A stretch of DNA of 64,000 bases from Aphrocallistes beatrix (lineage: Eukaryota; Porifera; Hexactinellida; Sceptrulophora; Aphrocallistidae), in contig OY725488.1 of the NCBI GenBank assembly GCA_963281255.1, positions 12,467,197 to 12,531,196 of the forward strand, read 5' to 3'. The notes below the pieces were generated by a model, which was not told the origin of the DNA, did not search any database, and worked only from the letters and a program-made list of their open reading frames with translations. Positions within the stretch are counted from its first letter, which is position 1. The number at the start of each line of letters is the position of its first letter. Of this stretch, positions 19,200 to 28,561 are shown piece by piece. The translations under genes were made by a program, and so were the position numbers.

Positions 19200-20058
19200 A
19201 TGTTTGTGTATATTTTGTTGTTAATCTGAACGGAGAATTATTAATTTGTACATTTGAGATGTTTGTGCCTATTTTATCTATTAAATTTTGTCCATTTTAA
19301 AACAAATCCATGCGAACGACCAATTTATCTTCTTTCTACTCAACCAATCAGATTTCATGTTTGGAGATATATCTTGTTTATAGTGTGAAGTTGGGTATAA
19401 TCCTTATTTTGAAAACCCAGACAAAATTTCCATGTTTTATATATACGGAAGCAGGTGACTGAAATTCTCAATCAAATATCAGTACTAAGCTTTTGAGAGA
19501 AGAAATTGATCTTAGCAATGCTATCAGTCAGCACAGTTCAGTGCTCCATCAACACGACGGAGCGAGACAAGAGTGAGACTTTACAGAGAATGTTGAGAGT
19601 TGAAATGAAGCATCAAACAACATTCAGAATCAGAAATGAGTTTGTAGGACAGTTTCAAGCTGAGTGAGAATCTCAAATCAGTGAAAGAGCTATGCTGCAA
19701 TGCTCCAGGACATCTCAGACTCAGAACGACGACCTATTTATAACTCAGAAACTGCCTCGTAGCAGCGAGGAAGTGACGAGACTCTAAGCAATGTTAAGTT
19801 CTCCTCCAAACTCAGATACTCTATTAGCAGCGACCAAATTCAGTTATGATGTAAAATAATTCGAAGGAGAAAATAATAATTGAATTTGGGTAGGTTTAGT
19901 TCTATAAAGCGAATGATATTACGAGTATACGTAAGCTAATTTAGTGGACAGAATCGATAATGTTATCGCAATTAGAGATACTAATAAATGTGTTCTAAAT
20001 ATGATATAGGGGAAATAGTAAACAATAACAAAGTAGTTCAAAAATAAACAAACGAATT
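19200..20058. other. Convergent intergenic region between the DOK-like and NLR genes
   Basis: Contains the DOK-like 3' UTR, with ATTAAA at 19280-19285, then AT-rich sequence with no supported exon, ending at the NLR stop codon at 20059. It is nearly identical in copy B. Confidence 0.5.
19280..19285 (+). terminator. Polyadenylation signal ATTAAA of the DOK-like gene
   Basis: The common AATAAA variant, 82 bases after the stop codon and followed by TTTTG-rich sequence. Confidence 0.5.
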
Positions 20059-23000
20059 CTATTTAAGACCATCGTGAATTACAAAGTACAGATCAACTGT
20101 CTGTTTGAGAATGGTGACAGGAACAGGATTAGGTTCAGAGAGGTTATTTCCAGACATGACAAGTCTATTAAACTGTTTAAGGGTTGGAATGAGGTTAGTG
20201 AGATAGACACAAGAGTCAGAATTCAGATTACAATTCTGCACGTGTAAACATCTAATGTTAGGATGATACAGCAGTCCTCTACAAAGACACAACATACCAG
20301 AATCAGATAGTGGAACTCTTTCTAGATACAAATAGAGTAAACATCTGAGTTGACTCACTGCTGTACCCAATAGAATCACGTCATCTTGTAGTAGGTTAGT
20401 GTAGTATAGCTGAATCTCCACTAAACCAGTACAGGAGAGTAAAGATAGAAATACTTCTTCACAGCTGTTTCCAATTCTGTGCAAATAATGTGTAACCTCA
20501 ACCCTCTGAGTGTGTGTATGCTAGTATCAAGCAGTTGTATGAGATGTTCCTGATGTCTGGAGTCTGTAGGTTCTTCTTCAGGATATAGTTGTAGGTATTT
20601 GAGGTTGGAGAGACTGCTGATACGAGGTAGCAGTGAGTATGGATCTGTTGATGTTATCTCCTGTAGGTTGGAGAGTCGAGGTAAGACAGTTTCTAACAGC
20701 TGCATAGATTTAGTCGGAATATTATAGAGGTGTAAACCTGTCAGCTGTGTAGTGTTACTGAGACGTGGAAGCAAAGTCTCGTACTCACTGGGGGTATTAG
20801 AGGAATTGGGATCAATGTAAAGGTCATCAGTAGAATTGAGCTGATCAGCTAACTGCTGCAGACACTGAGGTGTGAATAGAGTCCAGAATAAACACAAACT
20901 TGAAAATGGTTTGAAGACAGAAGAAAGCAACACATTATCAGCTGATTCAGTGTTAGTGAGGTCACAGTATGAAAGTTCTAAACTAATCTTAGTGTCTGAT
21001 GGTAGCTGACACTCTCGGATGACTTCACTGTAAGCTGTTAGAGTAGAATAGTTTTGTTTATCTAACTTCACAGCTAAACAGGAGAGAGTGCAGGAAGTCA
21101 ATTGAGTCAGCAATGCTCTGAATTGAGGTATCGAGACATACTCTGAGTTGAAACAGATGAGCTGTACAGAGTGTAGGAGGTGTAAGGACTTCACAAAACA
21201 CTCCCACTCATTGGGAGGAGTGGCGCTATCGAAATAGAAGAATAGTGACTGAGGCAGGAATGTTCTGAAACAAGGAAAGGTTTCGTTATTCGAATCGGAG
21301 CTGGACTCAAATAGCAGTGCAGACAAACTCAAATATTTCACTGTGAATTCTTTCCAACCCATAATGGAATGCATTCTTGATGTTTCAGGATAAAAGAATT
21401 GATAATACATCGGCATATTCGTCATAGCAACGGGAGTGTTGGGATGGTATTTGTACAAGATGTACAAAACGCGGAGACCCGAGTCAGACAAAAGACCGCA
21501 GAGGAATCGCACCATCATACGAAACAAGTTAAAGTTGTCGCTGGAATTCACGATGTAGCGGACACTGGCACACTGATCCCCCCACGAGCACTCACTCAGC
21601 CAGAACGCACCAATGAACTCTTGCATGGTCAGATGTGCAAAAGACCACACCTTCGTCACAACACCCATGCTTTCCTTCTGCAGGTGCTCTAGCACCAGAC
21701 CGAGACACTGACACTCTCTCAACTCCTTGTCCACGCGGAGAGTCACACTTGCGGAGGAGGTCAGTTTACGGAAGTACAGTCCCTGGTACGCTATCTCTCC
21801 GATGCTGCGAAGACACACTACCACATCCGAATGCATCAGGGAGAGAGTGGGGCTCTTCTTGCCCAGCATTTGAAGTCCCATGCGGTACATCTGTCGACGG
21901 ATTAGGTACACGCTGAGTTGGGTGTAGAGTTGAGTGAGGGTTTGAGCGCTCACTTTGTCCAAATCTCGGACGAGACTGGCGAAGAGAGAGAGGCATTGAC
22001 TGGCACCAGTGACAGCTGATCGATCTCGTCGTGGAGGTCGAGCAGTCTCTTCCACTCATTCATCTTATCCTCGCCTTCATTCTCCAGCTGCTTTTGGAAG
22101 TAGAGGTCTCTGTTCTCAGGCGAGAACCCCAGCACATGGAAGAATCGATCGATGAGGAGTGAGTGTGCGGTGGAGATGTCAGTGTAGGCACCCGGTCTGC
22201 TGGTCAGGAGGATGGTGCAGTGGGTGAGGGTACGGCGAGTTAGGAGGAGGAAGAGAAGTGTCTTTTGGAAGGGAACTTCTCTCACGAACTCGTCCATGCT
22301 GTCCAGTATGAGCAGCAAATCCTGTCCGTCTGATTCGACGAGGTGCTGCGCGAGATCAGATGTCCAGCTGGGACCGACTGGCATTCCCAAGCAGAGCCAC
22401 TGTTGGATGAATTCTGAGGTGAATGGAAGTTTGGAATCGATGTGGGAGGTTTCCATTTCGTGCCAGTCTAGAGATCGACAAGGAATGAAAATGGAATAAA
22501 TGAACTTTGACAGCTGTCCCTTGCCAAATTTAAGAGCTGTCATGTGGCATAAGAAGGTCTTGCCACTGCCAGGATTGCCTATTACGCACCAAATCTCTGG
22601 CTGGGAAGGGTTATAGCTCTTCATTTCTTCTGTGAAGTCGACAGGTTTTATTTCTACTTCCTTATTCGAGATTTTCGAAGGTAAGCAATCTCATTATAAG
22701 TCGTTTCATCCTCAACGCTAATCATGGGCTTCTGCTTGATAATAGTGAGTGGGACGTAGACGGATTCTAAGTCGACAAGGTCTTCATCGTCTAACGCTTG
22801 TTTCACCTTAATGTTCTGAATTGTGATGAACTCTCTTAGACTATTTTCCCAACCGAGTAGGTCCTTTGCTTGAGCTTTAACTTCTTTCCTTAGTTTCTTG
22901 ATGAACTGGTTGTCTGAGAGGTTCCTGAATAGGAATTTATGCTCGGCGATTTTGATTGCCAAATACTCCCTATTTAAATCTCGCATCAACGCTATAAGTT

Positions 23001-23433
23001 TGTCTAAGTTTGCTGTGAATTTGTTGGTTCTTACTAATCTTTCCATTTTGGTTTCAAATGGTAATTTGGTGTCTATGTCCATGATTAACCATTCTTGTCT
23101 CTGAATTTCTGATTTCAAGAGGTTCACAAGGGATTTCAACGAAAGATCTTTTTCTAAGAATCGAACTTTGGTAACTGGATGTTCAGTGGATAGCCATGGT
23201 AGCTTCCTCGCTAATGGAACCAAATCTGCTCTCCCGATGGAGGCAAGGGCTTGATCGAATAAGTAGGAATTGTGTCCTTCCCAACGTTTCAGTTCGAAGA
23301 ATAATTCGAATCCTTCTGTGACATTCTCAAACATTCCAGATGGAGGATTGAGATGTTGTATGATGTATTTGATGTCATTGGCAGTCAATTCTGCTGTTAG
23401 TTCAGTTTTCACTAGAACTTCGTTTGAATCCAT
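20059..23433 (-). pseudogene. NLR immune receptor, copy A, broken by frameshifts
   Basis: It encodes the same protein as 46833-50209 but in fragments. The N-terminal DED-like part and linker run 23433-22654, the NACHT ATPase 22624 to about 21990, the rest of the NACHT module and the LRRs about 21990-20421, and the last LRRs 20484-20059. Against copy B, one base is missing near 22670 (the frame then ends in SRIRK) and two bases (an extra AG in a GAGAGAGAG run) are added near 21985. The Walker A P-loop (GNPGSGKT) and Walker B (LLLILDSMDEF) are still readable. A third break, near 20470, is shared with copy B. NLRs are cytosolic pattern-recognition ATPases. The frameshifts could be assembly errors in runs, so pseudogene status is probable but unproven. 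Confidence 0.75.
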
Positions 23434-23502
23434 TTTTAGTAAATCTAATGAAATGAATAATGATTAAATGAAGCAAATTGCATTGTATAGAATAGTATGG
23501 TA

Positions 23503-23590
23503 CAGTAGAACGTCAATTATCTGAACGTGATGGGACCAAAAGGGATTCGGGTTAGTCAAATGTTCTAATAACTGAAATTAGAAAACTCGA
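23503..23590. repeat. One end of a pogo-like element
   Basis: CAGTAGAACGTCAATTATCT after TA resembles pogo/Tigger-type termini. No matching right end was found. The counterpart at about 50277 is diverged. Confidence 0.4.
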
Positions 23591-23700
23591 GCTCAGATAA
23601 GTGACCAGCTATAGTATGCATGATTTATGTTGAACTGAGAATAATTTATTTAGCATACTATGCTCAAAGTGGAGACACGAACCAAGAATTTGATGTTCTA

Positions 23701-25015
23701 CAGGGTGGCTCATAAGTTCTGTGACATTTTTTCATACCCATTCATTTTAATTTTGATTTGGATAATAAGACAGTTAATCAAATTTATTTTATCACTAGAT
23801 ATTCAACTTCAGTTTTTCATTAGTAATTTTCACATAAAATTCCATTTTAGTATTGTGTAGCTAATGGAGCGTGATCGATGTGCTGTAGTTGGATTATTTC
23901 AAGCGGGGTATAAACCGAAGGAAATTTCCAAAATGCTCAAAATGCCCAGGGGAAGAAGAATGTTTGTTGTTAGGGCCATTAAGAGATATCTGGAGACTGG
24001 AAATGTTGAGGATAGGGCCAGGAGTGGACGTCCGTGTACTGTTGTGACCCCAAAGGTGCGAAATACGGTGCGGGAACAAATTCGAAGAAATCCCCGGCGA
24101 TCTATGCGTAAAATGGCATCAGTCATTAAAATATCTCGCCGATCTGTTCAAAGGATCGTTAGGGACCATTTAGGAATGAAATCATTCAAAAGGAAGAAGG
24201 TGCACTTCCTTACTGACAAGATCAAGGGAAAGAGACTGGTTAAGAGCAAGGGTCTGTTAAAGCGGTACGCTATTCATGGAATGAACAACATTCTTTTTTC
24301 AGACGAGAAATTATTCACGATAGAAGAAGCTAGTAATGCTCAAAATGACAGAATAATATCATCTAGTGCTCATTCAATCCCAGAAGAGTTGCATTACGTT
24401 GCGAGAGTTCAGAAACCACTCTCTGTCATGGTTTGGGCTGGGGTTTCGGGAATTGGTCGGACATCCCTGGTTTTTGTTCCACCAGGAGCTAAAATCAATT
24501 CAATCTCGTATCGCGAGCTTATATTAGAGCCTGTACTGAAAGATCTAAGCCAGTCCATGTTCTCTTGGGATCCTTTTTTATTTCAACAGGATGGTGCACC
24601 TGCCCACACTTCGAAACTCACCCAGGCATGGTTAAAGGAGAATATCCCCGATTTTATTACCAAGGAGGAGTGGCCCCCCTACAGCCCCGATTTGAATCCA
24701 ATGGATTACTCGATCTGGTCTATTTTGGAGACAAAGGCTTGTGCTAAAACCCACACCAATATAGAATCTCTTAAGGCGTCGTTGAGGAGAGAATGGGATA
24801 AAATACCTCTGGAAACACTGCGTGCTGCAGTAGAGGCCTTCCCTCGTAGATTAAATACTGTAATTCAGAAGAAAGGAGGGTATATAGAACAGTTATTATT
24901 TCTAGCATATTATTAGCAAAACATGTAAGTCTAGTGCAAATAGCAAGTAGGACCAGTGTATTTTAAATATATAAATGGGTTAATATAAATGTCACAGAAC
25001 TTATGAGCCACCCTG
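23701..25015 (+). mobile_element. Complete DD37D (maT-like) Tc1/mariner transposon
   Basis: 1315 bp with perfect 29-bp terminal inverted repeats starting CAGGGTGGCTCATAAGTTCT, flanked by TA on both sides (23699-23700 and 25016-25017). It holds one intact transposase frame. Copy B has the uninterrupted site with a single TA at 50462-50463, so this insertion is absent there. Confidence 0.92.
23864..24916 (+). CDS. Tc1/mariner transposase, DD37D type
   Basis: 350 codons, no break. The N-terminal paired-like helix-turn-helix covers residues 1-105, with an AT-hook-like RSGRP at 53-57. The catalytic residues are D147 in FSDEK, D243 in FQQDGAPAHTS and D281 in LNPMDYSIW. The spacing between the last two is 37 residues, which is the maT (DD37D) signature and not mariner (DD34D) or Tc1 (DD34E). 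The enzyme cuts and pastes the element at TA sites in the nucleus. The intact frame and perfect TIRs suggest recent activity. The start codon is the first Met after stops in the 5' part of the element. Confidence 0.92.
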   Translation: MERDRCAVVGLFQAGYKPKEISKMLKMPRGRRMFVVRAIKRYLETGNVEDRARSGRPCTVVTPKVRNTVREQIRRNPRRSMRKMASVIKISRRSVQRIVRDHLGMKSFKRKKVHFLTDKIKGKRLVKSKGLLKRYAIHGMNNILFSDEKLFTIEEASNAQNDRIISSSAHSIPEELHYVARVQKPLSVMVWAGVSGIGRTSLVFVPPGAKINSISYRELILEPVLKDLSQSMFSWDPFLFQQDGAPAHTSKLTQAWLKENIPDFITKEEWPPYSPDLNPMDYSIWSILETKACAKTHTNIESLKASLRREWDKIPLETLRAAVEAFPRRLNTVIQKKGGYIEQLLFLAYY

Positions 25016-26516
25016 TAAGTATTCCTATGGAATTCAAGAATATTTTCTTTCGATATACAGCATATTATGATGTGTCTTATCGGGAGTGGCTAGAAATTTG
25101 GCATTTTTAATGCTTTCAAATCTCTTGCCTCAAGTTCTAGGATCATTTTCAAATTTTTCAAAAGTACTACTTGTAATTATTCAGACATATGCTGAAAGTA
25201 ATGTGCAACGAAAACGTTCCAAAAAGTGGGATTCTCCAGCTATTCAGTTTGTAGCATTAAGATAAACATATTTATCCCGCTAAATAGCACAATGTCCCAC
25301 TAAATTACTTATGTCCCGTTTCTTATTGGAGAAGTTGGAATGTATGGTCACAATAAAGTATTTCTGATCAAATTTTCAATTCGGAAATTTCCCAATAATC
25401 AGTCTGTTTTACATAATGTCACTTACTATGTCGTCCATTTTAACCAATACTTATACACGATGGAGATGGAATACCTCCGATGGCAGAGGTCGATACTTTT
25501 ATACTTTAGGTCGAGCAATTCTTCAGCTATGACTAATACAAAATTACAAATGTGTAGATCTCGAATTTGAAACCAGATTCTCGATATCTCTCAGTTTTAT
25601 AATGAATTATCATTCTAAAAATGTCGATTTTAGCGCTATTTGTATGGAAATAATGAGTGTTCAAACACTCTTTTACTACAGGATGTATATACACATATGC
25701 ATCAAAGGACTTTTGGCAATCATGAAAAAATAGTACTTCTTTATTATTTTGAACACGAGGATGCAATGACAAAATGACGTTATCAAGACGGATCAATTAT
25801 GAATAGAATTATGTAACTAGTTAGTATATAGTTCAACATAGATGTGTTACAACAACTATAATGGACAAACAAATACACAATAACAATATTGACAGTATGG
25901 TACAATGTTATTCGAAAATTCTCATGCATCATAGTGATGACGTCACCATAACTTCACATTTATTGCGAATTTCGCAACGTTTTTGTTGTTGAATAAAATT
26001 TTTTGCTCAACTATGACTGAGAAAGAGCTCTGAAGGCTATTGATCACTCTAATTTGGTAAAATTCTTAAAAATCGTGTTTAAGCATATTTTTGATGACGT
26101 CATCAATAAATACGGAAAATGACGTCATCATAGTTTCGATGAATTTTCATAGGTGAACACATCTCTATCGACAATTCATCTCTATCAGCTCTCTAACACG
26201 AAATATTGAAACGAATATGGGTGAAATATCGCGAAATTCTCACTCGAATAATGAAGCTAAGTATTCGATGGTAACACACCAAAATATCTATCCACACTCT
26301 ACCATGTTATTATTATCTGATTAGAAGTAAACAAAACAAAGATGAACTCACATTATGTGCTGATACGCTCGTAAAGATGAGTTGAAATTCTTAGCTGCGA
26401 TAGTTGAAGATAGTTTGAAATGTATTTAATTCTATTTCAAATCAGAGTATTATATATCTTTCTAGAGCATACTCAGAAATGTGATAGCTCTGCTAGCTTC
26501 TAATGAAACTAGATTA
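25016..26516. other. Non-coding sequence upstream of the NLR, with CRE palindromes
   Basis: Homologous to about 50460-51663 at lower identity than the DOK-like region. Short frames here are not conserved between copies, so no gene is called. It contains three perfect TGACGTCA palindromes (25938-25945, 26095-26102 and 26120-26127), the last two 25 bases apart. All three are preserved in copy B. Confidence 0.5.
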
Positions 26517-27214
26517 TAGGGGTGTACCGGATATCCGGTTCTAATCCGGTATCCGGCTATATCCGGCCATTTACCGGATATCCGGGCGGAACCGGATATG
26601 AACTACTATCCGGCCGGATAGTGGTTCCAATTGTGATTGTGTATGAATTAAACATTAACTACAAAAAGGATAGAAACAGAAGCAATTTACAATGCTCTTG
26701 ATCTTCTTGTAATAGTTGGGAATTTATACAAGAGGATTATGCTCTATTGTTTTTTTTGTAAATTTCTGGATGTGAATGTTTAATATGGCTCCACAGTGGT
26801 GATGTGCTATGTTTTCTGATTCTTACCACGTGATATGTTGGCTTCACATTCATTACAGAGTGGTCTCGAAGAATCGTTCTTAGATATTGAGAAGAATGCC
26901 CAAATTTCACTCATGCTATGATTGATATACTAGTATCTTTCAAGCTAATAGGAAAAGCGATCACAAAATTAAATAAAAATTATTAGAATTTGAAAACTAA
27001 ATATGTTATTTTATTAACAGATCATATCTTACTATATATATATGTTGTGCAAATCAATTAAAAATACGTAAGCAGAACTCGGTCTTGATGTGATATTATG
27101 GTATCATCTATCAAATAAATATTTAGCCGGATATCCGGCCGGATAACCGGATAATTGAGTACCGGGTATCCGGATCCGGCCGGAGTAGAAAATCTCTAAT
27201 CCGGTACACCTCTA
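26517..27214. mobile_element. hAT-type MITE with 8-bp target duplication CTAGATTA
   Basis: Termini TAGGGGTGTACCGGATA and ATCCGGTACACCTCTA; CTAGATTA is duplicated at 26509-26516 and 27215-27222. Both ends are packed with inverted ATCCGG/CCGGAT modules. 698 bp, no transposase. Copy B has an empty site near 52804-52812. Confidence 0.85.
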
Positions 27215-27312
27215 CTAGATTAGAATAATATATTTAACATTATTAGCTTAGATATAAGAATGAAATAATTGAATTGTTTTCTCAGACATCCAACGTCTCA
27301 TTCTGTCCTTAT

Positions 27313-27333
27313 CCTTACTATTAAAACTCGATT

Positions 27334-27379
<46 letters not shown>

Positions 27380-27835
27380 GCTGATTTTTGGCATGTGGGA
27401 GTCTTTTGGCTATGGCTCCAGTAAGTTCTGAGCTCAGAGTAAAATGTCGACTCATTATGGAATTATGACGTCATTGTCACATTTTTAAAAGTTAAGCAAC
27501 ACAGTTATTCGGGCATAACTCAGCCATTATAGGAGATAGAAGGCTGAAATTTTAATAGAATCTGTATACTAACATATTTCACATATGGTACAACTCTCAT
27601 CCTAATACAATGACTCATCACTCTGTTATGACGTCATCATTACGCATCAAAATTTTTAAATTGATAATTTTGGTGTTTTTTCGAGTGATATCGATTTTAA
27701 ATCTAAGATGGACATATTTAGAGATGATATCTCCCTTATAATTAACCAATGTCACCTCCAGGCGACCGAAGGGAGCCTCCGGCGGACACGAAGTGTCCGC
27801 CAGCCGCGCAGCGCAAGCAAGCGAAGTGCGCTTGT
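27313..27835 (-). repeat. GC-head/CRE repeat with TA microsatellite, only in copy A
   Basis: Inverted relative to 12511-12915 and almost identical to it. The GC hairpin head is at 27770-27835, with two TGACGTCA palindromes at 27466-27473 and 27629-27636. The unit continues to an AT tract (TA repeat 27338-27374). Copy B reads straight from TCCTTAT to TAACATT, so this is an insertion. TTAA occurs at both edges, but exact ends and class are unresolved. Confidence 0.65.
27338..27374. repeat. (TA)n microsatellite
   Basis: Uninterrupted TA dinucleotide run of about 37 bases at the edge of the inserted repeat. Confidence 0.85.
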
Positions 27836-28558
27836 TAACATTATTAATGGAGCAAACTTGAATTAGAAAAGAGAAATACAGTCAGAATCGCATTTAATGA
27901 ATAAACAGGGACAGTAAAAGTTAATAATAGAGAGAATCACATTAAAATACTCGAAATAATAGTAATCAATGCGAGCAATTACAATGGGATCGGAAACTTA
28001 GTTCAAGACACGAAACAGACTCTGATCTTGCTTGCTAAGCCACGTGAGTTTGAGTAATTATAAAACCTGAAAGAAGGTTTGCATTTAGCGGAACGAAGTG
28101 GGACAAAATAGAACATTATTGTCAAATAAAAACTGAATATACTAATACTATATGAAGCACACTAAAAATAATAAAATGAGTGATCACTGTATATCGATTC
28201 CCTTGGTATTCTTCTCTTCCTTTCTCGATCAGTATAGCGTCTCTTTTCGTATACCATCTCGATCTGTAATGCATCTTTTGTTTGTTTGTCCGTATTAATT
28301 GAAGAATTGTTAAGTCGTAGAGATATGATTGGCATGTCCGTCACCTCGTAAGGCGGATTCAAAACAAAAAAATATACGCGATTGTACGATCTTAAAATTG
28401 CCACTAAGCGAGTGCGCCTAACATGCACAGAATAGGCATAGTTGCTGATGTCAGTGGCGAGGAAGATTTGGCAAAGAACCAGGATTCGATCAAGAAAGCT
28501 GAATCTATCCCAGACTCGCCTGCGATTTCAAGGCACTGCAGATGTTCTGTCTGTGTCA
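27836..28558. other. Edge of duplicated segment before the satellite, weak coding signal
   Basis: Closely matches about 52947-53712. On the minus strand at 28162-28428 and on the plus strand after 28433 there are short frames that look protein-like (for example GIVADVSGEED on the plus strand, preceded by AG). They are partly conserved in copy B but not clearly exons. Similarity to copy B stops at 28558, where the satellite starts. Confidence 0.3.
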
Positions 28559-28561
28559 GGA

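Larger units (their letters stand above)
13998..28558 (+). repeat. Large duplicated segment, copy A
   Basis: The sequence from AATGTGCTCAGATAGGG onward recurs at 36609-53712 in the same orientation. The match runs through DOK-like exons 5-10, the NLR gene and the region to the satellite edge. About 14.0-20.9 kb is almost identical to copy B; beyond that identity is patchy. Copy A alone carries the maT element, the 26517-27214 hAT MITE and the 27313-27835 repeat, and has a solo LTR. Confidence 0.9.

Noticed and set aside
25340-25570. 76-codon plus-strand frame upstream of the NLR
   Set aside because: The counterpart in copy B diverges in frame and length, so there is no sign of coding constraint.
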